This document shows positions 1 to 8,299 of a DNA stretch of 64,000 nucleotides, piece after piece (positions within the stretch are counted from its first letter, which is position 1; each line of letters begins with the position of its first letter). The position numbers were made by a program, and so were the translations under genes. The notes beneath the pieces were generated by a model. The model made no database searches, was not told the origin of the DNA, and was given only the letters and a program-made list of their open reading frames with translations. This stretch comes from Polaribacter vadi (GTDB lineage Bacteria; Bacteroidota; Bacteroidia; Flavobacteriales; Flavobacteriaceae). The stretch is taken from contig NZ_CP017477.1 in the NCBI RefSeq assembly GCF_001761365.1, positions 2,470,001-2,534,000 of the forward strand. The letters are read 5' to 3'.

Positions 1-845
1 ATAGCATTTGATAATCCATGAGCAATATGAAATTTTCCACCCAAACCATATGACAATGCATGTACAGCTGATGTATTTACTGGCCCTAGGCATAAACCAC
101 CATACATAGAACCTAATAACATCGCTGAACGAGCTTCTATATTTTTTCCATTTTTATAAGCTTCTTCTATATTTTCTGCAATAAGTTGAATCCCCTTTAA
201 AGCATAAATATCTACAGTTGGGTGTGCGAATTTATTTGTGTAAGCCTCAATGCAATGAGATAGTGCATCAATTCCAGTTTCTGCTGTTAATTTAGGGGGT
301 AAAGTAACTGTTAAAACAGGATCAAGATAACACGCGTCTGGCACTAGAAACGGACTAATAATTCCGCTTTTAGCTTGAGTTTCTTCATTTAATAAAATAG
401 CATTTGGAGACACTTCACTTCCTGTTCCTGAAGTAGTTGGTACACAAATTAATTTAGCTGAACGCCCATTTAAAAAACCAATTCCAACAACATCTTTTAA
501 CTTTTGTGAATTATTAATAAGTGCTGCTAATAACTTAGCACAATCTAATACGCTTCCTCCACCAACTCCAATAACACAATCTGGATTAAACCCTTCATTT
601 TCTTTTAACAACAAATTAAATTGGGCAAATGTTGGCTCACCTAAAAATCTATATTCTATAAGATTTACTTCTTTATTTTTTAGCTCAATATTTTTAACTA
701 TAGTACTTAAAACATCCAATAAAGGTGTTGCAACTAGAAATAGTATTTTGTTTGAATTCAACAAAATGGCATCTTCGGAAAGAGAGTTTATAATCCCTTC
801 ACCAAATGCAATTTTTTGAGGTTGTAATAATGTAATAGAATTCAT
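1..845 (-). CDS. Iron-containing alcohol dehydrogenase, 3' end cut by window
   Basis: NAD(P)-dependent group III alcohol dehydrogenase. 281 residues are visible of a family length near 380; the C-terminus lies beyond base 1. The nucleotide-binding motif GGGSVLD is at residues 95-101 and TTSGTGSE at 137-144. The iron ligands of the FucO type are all present with the usual spacing: D193, H197, H262 and H276. The ATG is 13 bases after the symporter stop, so it is the distal gene of the lyase-symporter operon. The substrate cannot be read from sequence. Lactaldehyde or another short aldehyde released by the neighbouring lyase is a plausible inference. Confidence 0.93.
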   Translation of the reverse strand, partial: MNSITLLQPQKIAFGEGIINSLSEDAILLNSNKILFLVATPLLDVLSTIVKNIELKNKEVNLIEYRFLGEPTFAQFNLLLKENEGFNPDCVIGVGGGSVLDCAKLLAALINNSQKLKDVVGIGFLNGRSAKLICVPTTSGTGSEVSPNAILLNEETQAKSGIISPFLVPDACYLDPVLTVTLPPKLTAETGIDALSHCIEAYTNKFAHPTVDIYALKGIQLIAENIEEAYKNGKNIEARSAMLLGSMYGGLCLGPVNTSAVHALSYGLGGKFHIAHGLSNA

Positions 846-858
846 TTCTATATAACTG

Positions 859-2406
859 TTAAATTTGTTTTTTTTCTTTTAATTTGAAATATCCGTAGAT
901 AGTAAGTTCTTCTTTTACTTTTTCTGATTTGAATAAGAAGCTTGCAAAATAACCTACCACTAGCACAATTAAATGACTATACACACCTAACATATATTTA
1001 TGATGTGGAAAATTATACTTTCCTAAATCAAGAATTAAAGAATCTCCAATTTTTGTAGTTGTTAAAATAGCATAGCCAGTAAATGCTACACATACAGCAA
1101 TACCAATATGTAAACCTTGCTTATTTGCTCTTCTAGAAAATAATCCTAAAAGAAAAACACCAACAATACCAGCTGAAAAAATTGCATATAATTTAAAAAC
1201 TACTCCTAATACACCTTGTCCACTCCAAGCAGCATACAATAATGCTACACCTGCCATAGAAACTCCTGCAAAAAACACTAATAAACGACCAACAACTAAT
1301 CGTTGTTTATCGTTACAATTAGGATTGAAACGTTGATAAAAATCTTCTACACCAATAGCTGCTAAACAATTCATATCAGAATCTAAACTAGAAACAGCAG
1401 CAGCAATTAACGCTGCTAAAACCAATCCTACAGCACCAATTGGTAACTCTGTACCAATAAAATAAGTAAATACTTGATCTGATGTCATTCCTTCTGGTAA
1501 AACTGCTCCTCCAGAATTGTAAAAAACAAACAACAAAGATCCAATTAACATAAATAATGCCCAAACTGGTACGCTTGCTAAAACACCAATGTAAGCTGCT
1601 TTTTTAGCATCTTTATCATTCTTTGCTGCTAAATATCGTTGCACAATGGTTTGATCTGTTCCATATTTTTGAAGTGCATAAAAAGCACCATTAATCACTA
1701 AGACCCAAAAGGTTAATTCTGAAAAACTAAAATCGTAAGGGCCAAAATCAATTTTTTTCATTGAAACTGCTTCATTTAACATGAATCCTGCTCCACCTTC
1801 TGAATTGAATAATAAAACTCCAATACACAACAAACCTCCGCTAATTAATAAAAATCCTTGAATAACATCCATCCAAATAACAGCTTCCATACCACCTAAA
1901 AGTGTTAGAACAATTATAATTCCGGTTAAACATAAAATGAAAGTAGTTACATCAATTCCTGTAAGTGTTGCCAATGCTAAACTAACCAAATACAAAACAG
2001 TTCCCATTTTAGAAAAATGAGTAAGAATAAAAGCTACTGAACTGTACATTCTTGCAAATGGACTAAATCTCCGCTCAAAATATTCGTAAGTACTTAGTCT
2101 TATCACTTTTCTAAATAAAGGAACAATTACCCAAATTAAACCCACTAAAACGATGGGAACCATAAGTCCTTGCACTAACAAAATCCAGTTAGATTTATAT
2201 GCGGCTGCAGGATAAGCTAAAAAAGTAACACTACTAATTAACGTAGCGAATATTGAAACCCCAATAGCCCAAGCAGGTATTGTTTTACTTCCCGAAAAAT
2301 ATTGATCAGAACTTTTTTGTCTATTAGCAAAGTAAAATCCTGCACCTAAAGTAAATACTACAGATATAATTACAATAACAATATCTACCCAATGAATATT
2401 TAACAT
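859..2406 (-). CDS. Sodium:solute symporter (SSS family)
   Basis: Inner-membrane sodium-coupled uptake carrier of 515 residues, the normal size for the SSS family. Hydrophobic segments run through the whole chain (about 13 predicted helices) and the last 15 residues are charged and cytoplasmic. It sits 12 bases after the DapA-family lyase and 13 bases before the alcohol dehydrogenase, so the three genes are one transcription unit and the carrier probably imports the compound that the lyase and dehydrogenase degrade. SSS members take up sugars, sialic acid, amino acids or organic acids; the sequence alone does not decide. Confidence 0.92.
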   Translation of the reverse strand: MLNIHWVDIVIVIISVVFTLGAGFYFANRQKSSDQYFSGSKTIPAWAIGVSIFATLISSVTFLAYPAAAYKSNWILLVQGLMVPIVLVGLIWVIVPLFRKVIRLSTYEYFERRFSPFARMYSSVAFILTHFSKMGTVLYLVSLALATLTGIDVTTFILCLTGIIIVLTLLGGMEAVIWMDVIQGFLLISGGLLCIGVLLFNSEGGAGFMLNEAVSMKKIDFGPYDFSFSELTFWVLVINGAFYALQKYGTDQTIVQRYLAAKNDKDAKKAAYIGVLASVPVWALFMLIGSLLFVFYNSGGAVLPEGMTSDQVFTYFIGTELPIGAVGLVLAALIAAAVSSLDSDMNCLAAIGVEDFYQRFNPNCNDKQRLVVGRLLVFFAGVSMAGVALLYAAWSGQGVLGVVFKLYAIFSAGIVGVFLLGLFSRRANKQGLHIGIAVCVAFTGYAILTTTKIGDSLILDLGKYNFPHHKYMLGVYSHLIVLVVGYFASFLFKSEKVKEELTIYGYFKLKEKKQI

Positions 2407-2418
2407 AATAGTTTTGTT

Positions 2419-3267
2419 TTATTTTATCTCCGTTAAAGGTGGCATCATTGTTTTATTACAAAATCCTTTTTTATTCATTAAGAATTTTAAGAAAGCTAAA
2501 GATTCTCCTAACGTTTTATTCTTTTGATATTCTTTTGCGATAGCATTAATTTCTAATTGCCATTTTTCACAATTTTTCCAATCTTTATTTAAAGCTGATT
2601 CGTATAGTGATTTATACATTTCCGGAACATAATTTCCAGTACTTGGTACAATACCATCTGCACCTAATTTTAAGCTACCAAAACTTTGTGCTCCCCATCC
2701 GCAGAAAAATGAAAAATTAGAATTTTCTTTATACCAATCAATACAAAACTTCATACGCTTTAAATCTCTTTCAGAATCTTTTAAACCCCAAATATTTGGA
2801 TGTTTAGAAAGCTCTTTAACAACTTCTAAAGGAATGGACATTTGAGTTGTTGCTTTGATATTATACATCATTACTGGACCAGAAATTTTATCTGCTAATG
2901 TTTGATAAAAAAGTAACATTTGATTTTCCGATAAACCATAATAAGATGGCAAAGTTGCCACAACACAATCTGCTCCTAAAGCAATGTATTGATTACCTCT
3001 TTTAATTAAATTATCTACTTGATTACCAACCAAACCAACATAAATACATTGATTAGTTCCTTTTACTTTTACAGATGTTTCAACTAATTTAAGACTCTCT
3101 TTTTCATTTATTGAGCTTGACTCTCCTGTAGTTCCAAGAACTAAAGGATGGATTCCATTTTCTGCAAATAATTTAATGATGCGCTCTACAGCTATAACAT
3201 CTATAGTAAAATCTTTATTTAAAGGTGTTACCATTGGTACAACTACTCCTGAAAACCTTTTCTGCAT
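2419..3267 (-). CDS. DapA/NanA-family aldolase (dihydrodipicolinate synthase family)
   Basis: 282-residue TIM-barrel class I aldolase. The GTTGE motif is at residues 45-49, the catalytic tyrosine in the YNI motif is Y135, and the Schiff-base lysine is K163 in GLKDSE. The family adds or removes pyruvate (dihydrodipicolinate synthase, N-acetylneuraminate lyase, 2-keto-3-deoxy-sugar aldolases). Grouping with a symporter and an iron alcohol dehydrogenase, rather than with lysine genes, favours a catabolic role. It is the first gene of the minus-strand operon, and a terminator for the upstream T9SS gene separates the two. Confidence 0.9.
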   Translation of the reverse strand: MQKRFSGVVVPMVTPLNKDFTIDVIAVERIIKLFAENGIHPLVLGTTGESSSINEKESLKLVETSVKVKGTNQCIYVGLVGNQVDNLIKRGNQYIALGADCVVATLPSYYGLSENQMLLFYQTLADKISGPVMMYNIKATTQMSIPLEVVKELSKHPNIWGLKDSERDLKRMKFCIDWYKENSNFSFFCGWGAQSFGSLKLGADGIVPSTGNYVPEMYKSLYESALNKDWKNCEKWQLEINAIAKEYQKNKTLGESLAFLKFLMNKKGFCNKTMMPPLTEIK

Positions 3268-3395
3268 ATCTTATAATTTTGAAATAAAGCAATTTAAAAT
3301 GCTTTTTGCAATATTATTAATTTAACAATAATTCGCTGTTATTTTTGAGCGTTGACCAATTATGTAAATAAAATATTTTAAATTTTACTTAAATA

Positions 3396-3426
3396 AAAAG
3401 GACATGCGTTAAATGCATGTCCTTTT
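3396..3426 (-). terminator. Rho-independent terminator of the T9SS protein gene
   Basis: Perfect 12-bp inverted repeat (3396-3407 with 3415-3426) around a 7-base loop. On the minus strand the stem is followed by a T-rich run. It lies 25 bases downstream of the stop of the 3452-4645 gene. Confidence 0.8.
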
Positions 3427-3451
3427 CTATATTTAACTATTAGTTTATGAA

Positions 3452-4645
3452 TTAATTTACCAATAATTTTAATGTTTTATGACCTTCTACAGTTTTTATA
3501 GTTGTAATATAAAGACCTGCTTTCATATCAAAATTAATATCTTGAGTAGTATTAAATTCTTTTACTAAAGCCCCTGTAATACTAAAGATTTTTACTTCAG
3601 TTTTAGAAGTTACATTAGAAATATACACTCTGTTTTTAGCTGCTCTAATATCAGTTGAAATTACACCTACATTTTTGTCTACAGAAAGAGTTCTCTTAAA
3701 AACTCCGTTTTCATATATTTTAGTTTCAAGTCCTGTCCCTAAAGAAACATCTACTTGACCTAAGTAAATTCTATAAATCCTTATTGTACCCCCTCTATTA
3801 GAAAGACTGTATGTACCAGCATCTACTGCTTTAAATTGCATTACTCTAACTGCTTCATCACCTGTGTCTGCCCCATCAATTGGACCTGTTGGACTTCCTT
3901 TTCCCGCTCCAAAATCATCAATATCTACTGGTGTTCCTGTACCTCCGAAAGATTCAAACTTTATATAACCTGTACTAAAACCTAAAGTTCCATCTCCCTC
4001 AATATCTGTATATTGTCCAGAACCAACAACAGTTACCCATTGTCCTTTCTCTAAATTTATTAACAAACCTCTACCACCACTTCTGTTGTATCTTTTTTCA
4101 CCTGGTGTAGTATATTGTAAACACCCAGGGAATAAATTTTTATCCATTCCATCAGGCATTTCTACACGATCTTCATAACGTGTAATATCATTTCTAGTTG
4201 TAAAAAGTCTATCACTATTACTATCTCTTTTAAATACTAAATCTGCTGAACCATCTAAATCTGCTAAATTTTTTGGCTTTGTATACTCACTTCCACCACT
4301 TAAAAGCGTACCTCCTGGAGGCGTTGGTGAAGAACCTTTTGAAGATACCGTAAAATTCCCACTTGCATAATTAGCATTAAAGGTGGCATTATAAATTGCT
4401 TCTACACTTTGCCCATCTTCGTTTTCATAACCTTCATTAGGTGTTTTTGTAACACCGTTTTCATCAACATATACAATTTGCCTGTTATAATTAGCAAAGG
4501 CATTCAAATAATCCAAAGGCATTACATTGGTATAACCTGCTCCTAATTCTTTTGCTCCAAAATCCCAATATTTAATACCTTGAGCATTATAAGTTGTTGA
4601 AATAAAAAACATTGGTAAAATTAATAAAAGTAATTGTTTTTTCAT
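3452..4645 (-). CDS. Secreted protein with T9SS C-terminal sorting domain
   Basis: 397-residue exported protein. The N-terminus has a basic start, a hydrophobic core and a likely signal peptidase site after NAQ near residue 22. The last ~85 residues have the pattern of the type A sorting domain of type IX secretion: KIFSITGALVKEF, then NFDMKAGLYI, ending TLKLLVN. The body contains a beta-rich, Gly/Asp-rich region like a carbohydrate-binding module, and no catalytic motif that I recognise. The WDFG start of the mature chain resembles non-catalytic domains attached to flavobacterial polysaccharide lyases (weak recollection). It is monocistronic, with its own terminator. Confidence 0.85.
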   Translation of the reverse strand: MKKQLLLLILPMFFISTTYNAQGIKYWDFGAKELGAGYTNVMPLDYLNAFANYNRQIVYVDENGVTKTPNEGYENEDGQSVEAIYNATFNANYASGNFTVSSKGSSPTPPGGTLLSGGSEYTKPKNLADLDGSADLVFKRDSNSDRLFTTRNDITRYEDRVEMPDGMDKNLFPGCLQYTTPGEKRYNRSGGRGLLINLEKGQWVTVVGSGQYTDIEGDGTLGFSTGYIKFESFGGTGTPVDIDDFGAGKGSPTGPIDGADTGDEAVRVMQFKAVDAGTYSLSNRGGTIRIYRIYLGQVDVSLGTGLETKIYENGVFKRTLSVDKNVGVISTDIRAAKNRVYISNVTSKTEVKIFSITGALVKEFNTTQDINFDMKAGLYITTIKTVEGHKTLKLLVN

Positions 4646-4822
4646 TTTGTTATATTTTAAATTAGAGTTATTTATTTTATACTAATTCTTCTATTTTAGA
4701 AAAAATAAAGATATAAATAATAAATACTATTCGTATGTCTTTTTGTACAACGGTCAATTTTATAAATCAAATTACTTAAATTTTGTAATTTATAAAAACA
4801 TAAACCTCAGGAACATTAGTAA

Positions 4823-4987
4823 TCGCAACATGAAGACATGCAACTCAGCTTTTTTCAGTTAGATGACCCAATTTTAGAAAATATTCGTGAAGAAATATTA
4901 ACGATTAATATTGATACATTAACTCCCATTGAAGCATTGATGAAGTTGAATGAGATTAAGAGAATGTTGGTGAAAAAAAATGGTTAA
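4823..4987 (+). pseudogene. mutS: mutS C-terminal remnant
   Basis: The frame is open from just after a stop at 4820-4822. From the ATG at 4838 it encodes the typical flavobacterial MutS C-terminus: [11 protein letters not shown] followed by the helix-loop-helix [18 protein letters not shown], which corresponds to the C-terminal tetramerisation segment of E. coli MutS. Nothing upstream (4646-4822) encodes the clamp, ATPase or mismatch-binding domains; that stretch is AT-rich, non-coding, and serves as the leader of the divergent T9SS gene. The last 8 bases overlap the start of the RNA methyltransferase gene, a juxtaposition I recall downstream of intact mutS in related genomes. It is best read as the stump of a deleted or relocated mutS. 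Confidence 0.75.
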
Positions 4988-5441
4988 TAATTTAGAACAA
5001 GGCTTTTTTGGTATAGGAATTCAGAATGGAAAAACGCCTGAAAATTTAGGTGTTCTTTGGAGGTCTGCACAAAATATGGGTGCAAGTTTTATCTTTACTA
5101 TAGGTAATAGATATGCAAAACAAGCTTGTGATACACATAAAGCAACAGGTGCAATGCCTTATTTTCACTATAAAAACTTCGATGAATTCTTTAAAAATTT
5201 ACCAAAAGGTGCAATGTTAGTAGGTGTAGAGTTAGATGAAAAATCGGTTCAATTAGAAACTTTTAATCACCCAAAACGTTGTGTGTATTTACTAGGAGCA
5301 GAAGATCATGGTTTATCTAAATTAGCCATTGAAAAATCGCATTATTTAGTAAAATTTAAATCTGACTTAAGCTTAAATGTTTCTGTAGCTGGTAGTATTG
5401 TAATGTATGATAGACAAGCAAAAATAAATTTTAACCTTTAA
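4980..5441 (+). CDS. RNA methyltransferase, SpoU/TrmH family
   Basis: 153-residue SAM-dependent 2'-O-methyltransferase with a trefoil-knot (SPOUT) fold. Motif 1 is [14 protein letters not shown] near residue 22, motif 2 is [11 protein letters not shown] near 105, and motif 3 is [15 protein letters not shown] near the end. The length fits the small TrmL-like members. The target (tRNA or rRNA) is not decided by sequence. Its ATG overlaps the end of the mutS remnant by 8 bases, so it was probably once transcribed with mutS and now needs another promoter. Confidence 0.92.
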   Translation: MVNNLEQGFFGIGIQNGKTPENLGVLWRSAQNMGASFIFTIGNRYAKQACDTHKATGAMPYFHYKNFDEFFKNLPKGAMLVGVELDEKSVQLETFNHPKRCVYLLGAEDHGLSKLAIEKSHYLVKFKSDLSLNVSVAGSIVMYDRQAKINFNL

Positions 5442-5518
5442 TAAAGAATTTTGTCTTTTTTTGCTATTTATATATTGTCAATCTTATGAATGAAGACATG
5501 AAAGTATTATAAAAAAAT

Positions 5519-5549
5519 AAAACCTAAAAGCACAAGGCCTTTAGGTTTT
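5519..5549 (-). terminator. Terminator of the 5582-6079 gene
   Basis: Inverted repeat AAAACCTAAA/TTTAGGTTTT (5519-5528 with 5540-5549). On the minus strand it is followed by a long T-rich run. It lies between two convergent genes and could act weakly in the plus direction as well. Confidence 0.7.
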
Positions 5550-5581
5550 AGATTCTAGGGGTAAGTTGAATTGGTTTTCTT

Positions 5582-6079
5582 CTAAATAGTCCTTTTTAAA
5601 TCTAATAATTTGTTGGTAGCATTTATATATGCATTATAAATAGCTTCGTACTTAATAAGTTCTTCAAAACTATAAGGTGCTTTTTCTAAACTTCCTATAA
5701 TTTTATCGCCATTTGCTATTTTTGTAGGTGCAAAACCATCTATAACATCATGATGACCTATAGCAATTGCGCCTTCAAATTTATTAATTTGTAAATTTTC
5801 TACAGCTAATAAGCTTTTATTTCCAGAAGCTCTATCTACAAGATATACTTTTGCGTTAATGTTGTTAGCTCCTCTAATCTTTTTTACAATGTTTGTTTCT
5901 ACATAAAACATAACATCAGAAGAAGGTCTGCATTCAAACTGTTGTTTGGATAGCATGTCTACTACATTAATTGCTTCTAAATTTAAACTTGATTTTGGTA
6001 AAGTTGTTGTTTTTGTACTAAAAGCAAATATACCAATTAACACCACAGCTAGCGCTGCGATTTTTTTAAGGGATTTCAT
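5582..6079 (-). CDS. Exported hypothetical protein
   Basis: 165 residues from the ATG at 6079. A longer frame to 6112 exists, but the promoter match at 6110-6139 would place transcription start after that codon, so MKSLKKI is preferred. The N-terminus is a signal peptide or single anchor (basic, then ALAVVLIGIFAFS). The mature part has no motif I recognise; it contains paired histidines (GHHDV) and a Lys/Asn-rich C-terminal helix. Monocistronic, with its own promoter and terminator. Confidence 0.8.
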   Translation of the reverse strand: MKSLKKIAALAVVLIGIFAFSTKTTTLPKSSLNLEAINVVDMLSKQQFECRPSSDVMFYVETNIVKKIRGANNINAKVYLVDRASGNKSLLAVENLQINKFEGAIAIGHHDVIDGFAPTKIANGDKIIGSLEKAPYSFEELIKYEAIYNAYINATNKLLDLKRTI

Positions 6080-6109
6080 TATGTGGGGTTTTTTTAGGGT
6101 TACTGAAAG

Positions 6110-6139
6110 CAAAGTTAAACCTTTTTATGACATTTGCAA
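6110..6139 (-). promoter_or_regulatory. Housekeeping promoter of the 5582-6079 gene
   Basis: On the minus strand: TTG (6137-6139), 19-base spacer, TAACTTTG (6110-6117). This fits the Bacteroidetes consensus TTG-N17-23-TAnnTTTG. The predicted start of transcription lies about 25 bases before the chosen ATG. Confidence 0.6.
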
Positions 6140-6291
6140 GTTTATGCAAAAAAAAAATTTATTTATTAACAAAAAAAAGAGCGAAACCCTAAAATGCTTA
6201 TACACAAAACACTATACTTAAAATAATGGTTATAACCTTTTTTGTAATTAAAAAAAGTATATAAAAAAAAGTAAAATTTTTACAGATACTT

Positions 6292-6325
6292 TTGAATATA
6301 TTTACTAGAATAACTATTATATTTG
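6292..6325 (+). promoter_or_regulatory. Promoter of tatA
   Basis: TTG (6292-6294), 23-base spacer, TATATTTG (6318-6325), a full match to the Bacteroidetes -7 box. The tatA ATG starts only 7 bases after the box, so the transcript would have almost no leader. Confidence 0.55.
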
Positions 6326-6332
6326 TACTACT

Positions 6333-6614
6333 ATGAATACTACTATTTTATTTATTGGTGGCCCAGAGGTTTTTGTAATCATGTTAATTGTGGTGATGGT
6401 TTTTGGCGCGGATAAAATTCCTGAGATTGCAAGAGGTTTAGGAAAAGGAATGCGTCAAGTAAAGGATGCTACAAATGATATTAAAAGAGAAATTAACGAT
6501 AGCTCTAAAAAGCATGGTTTAGATACAGATATTAGTAAAGACATTAAAAAAGAAGTTGATAGTGTTAAAGATAAAATCGATGATTTAACTGGACCTATCA
6601 AAAGACAGTTTTAA
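6333..6614 (+). CDS. tatA: Twin-arginine translocase subunit TatA/TatB-like
   Basis: 93 residues: a short periplasmic start, one membrane helix (about residues 5-24), the hinge FGADKIPEIARGLGKGMR, and a long charged amphipathic tail of about 45 residues. TatA oligomers form the protein-conducting part of the Tat system for folded cofactor proteins. The tail is longer than in the second copy at 26118-26306, so this one may play a TatB-like role (inference). No tatC is nearby. Confidence 0.9.
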   Translation: MNTTILFIGGPEVFVIMLIVVMVFGADKIPEIARGLGKGMRQVKDATNDIKREINDSSKKHGLDTDISKDIKKEVDSVKDKIDDLTGPIKRQF

Positions 6615-6629
6615 TTTTTTTTTATTCTT

Positions 6630-7271
6630 CTACTTTACTCTACTAATTGTTAAACCATCTCTAATAGGTAATAACACAGTTTCTAATCTATTATCAGAAT
6701 TCAATAGTTTATTATATTCTAGCAGCACTTTAGTGTCTATATCTTTCGGATTTAATTCTTCTACAATTTTACCACTCCAAAGTACATTATCTGACAAAAT
6801 AATACCTCCAGGTTTCATTTTATCAATAATCAAATGAAAGTAATTGATGTAATTAGATTTATCTGCATCCATAAAAACCAAATCGATTTGCTCATTTATG
6901 GTAGGAATAATATCTAAAGCATTCCCAACTTTTTGTTCTATTTGATCTCTAAAACCAGATTTTTCGAAATACTTATTTTGTAAACTTTCTAATTCTTCGT
7001 TTTTATCAATCGTAATAATTTTTCCTTCGGATGTTAAGCCTTCAGCAAAACACAAAGCAGAATAACCAGTATATGTTCCTATTTCTAAAATAACTTTCGG
7101 TTGTATTAATTTTGAAATCATCGCCAAAATTCTTCCTTGATAAGCACCACTTAACATTCTAGGATTTAATACTTTTTGCCAAGTTTCTTTGCTTAATTCT
7201 TGTAGAATTTGAGGTTCTTGTTGTGAATGTTCCACAACATAATCATCTATTTTTTCTGGTAAAAAATGCAT
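6630..7271 (-). CDS. O-methyltransferase (class I, SAM-dependent)
   Basis: 213 residues, of the catechol O-methyltransferase-like family (COG4122). SAM motif I is LEIGTYTGYSALCFA (about 62-76), an acidic residue follows in IITIDKN, and the metal-site motif VFMDADKSNY is near residue 130, with LSDNVLW after it. The acceptor is unknown. It converges on tatA with only 15 bases between the two genes. Confidence 0.9.
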   Translation of the reverse strand: MHFLPEKIDDYVVEHSQQEPQILQELSKETWQKVLNPRMLSGAYQGRILAMISKLIQPKVILEIGTYTGYSALCFAEGLTSEGKIITIDKNEELESLQNKYFEKSGFRDQIEQKVGNALDIIPTINEQIDLVFMDADKSNYINYFHLIIDKMKPGGIILSDNVLWSGKIVEELNPKDIDTKVLLEYNKLLNSDNRLETVLLPIRDGLTISRVK

Positions 7272-7314
7272 ATTTAAGTTTGGTTGAGCGAAGTTGTAAT
7301 AGAATTGTTTGTAA

Positions 7315-7340
7315 CGTCTTTAGATTATTCGCTAAAGACG
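7315..7340. repeat. Inverted repeat upstream of the O-methyltransferase gene
   Basis: Perfect 9-bp arms CGTCTTTAG (7315-7323) and CTAAAGACG (7332-7340) around an 8-base spacer, about 45 bases upstream of the O-methyltransferase ATG. There is no T-run on either side, so it could be an operator rather than a terminator. Confidence 0.4.
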
Positions 7341-7356
7341 ATATCAAAAATACAAA

Positions 7357-7388
7357 AAACGGAATTTATATTTCTATAAATCCCGTTT
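7357..7388 (-). terminator. Terminator of the sigma/anti-sigma operon
   Basis: 14-bp stem with one mismatch (7357-7370 with 7375-7388) and a 4-base loop. On the minus strand it is followed by a run of six T and further T-rich sequence. It lies 49 bases after the stop of the small anti-sigma gene. Confidence 0.8.
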
Positions 7389-7436
7389 CAATCTAACAAA
7401 AAATCAAAAATTGTAGCTTATCAAACTACAAAACGT

Positions 7437-7700
7437 TTATAATCTCATTTTTTCAAATTCGGCAGCTAATTTTTCTTTATCTGCTTTTGAAAGACATTTT
7501 TTATGTTGTTTGCAATCAGCAGCTTTTATACCAAATAAAAGCGACATTTTATTATTTTGTATTGAGTACAATTTACAAAATTTGCATTGTAAAAAGTGCC
7601 AATTTAATCTTAATTTTTCTATAAATGAAGCTTCTTTATACTGGCTTTTATCGCAGATTGTTGTAGCTTCATCACAAGTTACCTTAAACTTTTTAAACAT
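7437..7700 (-). CDS. Small cysteine-rich putative anti-sigma factor
   Basis: 87 residues with no membrane helix. It holds the HxxxCxxC signature of zinc-binding ZAS anti-sigma factors (HFLQCKFC, residues 35-42) after an upstream Cys pair (C9, C16), plus two more cysteines (C62, C69). It starts 3 bases after the stop of the ECF sigma gene, which is the standard arrangement for a cognate anti-sigma factor. Lacking a membrane anchor, it would sense a cytoplasmic signal such as redox state or metal (inference). Confidence 0.75.
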   Translation of the reverse strand: MFKKFKVTCDEATTICDKSQYKEASFIEKLRLNWHFLQCKFCKLYSIQNNKMSLLFGIKAADCKQHKKCLSKADKEKLAAEFEKMRL

Positions 7701-7703
7701 CTT

Positions 7704-8270
7704 TTAATTATTAAACCAGTTATCTTCCATGCACTTTCTTAATTGAGTTCTAGCTCTGTGAATAATAACCCATAAATTTGACGCTGTTATATCTAATTCC
7801 TTACAAATTTCTTCAGTTTCAAACTCTTGAATGGTTTTCATTCTAAAAACCAACGCATATTTTTCAGGTAAATTATCTATACAAGTATCAAGTTGGTTTT
7901 TTAACTCTAGGTTTTCTATGTCTTTTTCTGTTTCGTTATTCCAACTTTGTGGCACACGTTCTTCAAGCCAACTTCCTTCATTTTCTCCATCATCATAAAA
8001 ATTCATTCTTACTTCAGCTTTGCCTTTTTTAGAATTTATTTTTCTATAATAATCTATTACTTTTCTTTTTAAAATAGATACTAACCAAGTTCTTTCTGTA
8101 GATTTGCCTTGAAAATTTTTTGCAGATTTAAGCGCAGCATAAAAAGCATCTTGTACTAAATCTTTTGCAACATCACTATTATTAACTCGAACAACAGCAT
8201 AATTAAATAAATAATCAGCGTAATTGTCTATCCATTTATCAGGGTTTAAAGTAATTTCTTCTTGAGGCAT
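7704..8270 (-). CDS. ECF-type RNA polymerase sigma factor
   Basis: 188 residues from the ATG at 8270. The open frame reaches 8327, but that would overlap the next gene and adds a non-homologous basic stretch. Region 2 is DLVQDAFYAALKSA and RTWLVSILKRKVIDYYRK; region 4 is LPEKYALVFRMK with the helix-turn-helix EICKELDITASNLWVIIHRAR. It is followed after 3 bases by the small Cys-rich protein, its likely partner. No promoter for its regulon could be identified. Confidence 0.92.
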   Translation of the reverse strand: MPQEEITLNPDKWIDNYADYLFNYAVVRVNNSDVAKDLVQDAFYAALKSAKNFQGKSTERTWLVSILKRKVIDYYRKINSKKGKAEVRMNFYDDGENEGSWLEERVPQSWNNETEKDIENLELKNQLDTCIDNLPEKYALVFRMKTIQEFETEEICKELDITASNLWVIIHRARTQLRKCMEDNWFNN

Positions 8271-8299
8271 TTTAAATTTTAAAGAAATCAAATATAACG

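Noticed and set aside
5946..6221. 91-codon plus-strand frame
   Set aside because: It runs antisense through the exported protein gene 5582-6079 and its promoter; low-complexity Lys-rich tail.
7510..7707. 65-codon plus-strand frame
   Set aside because: Antisense shadow of the Cys-rich anti-sigma gene.
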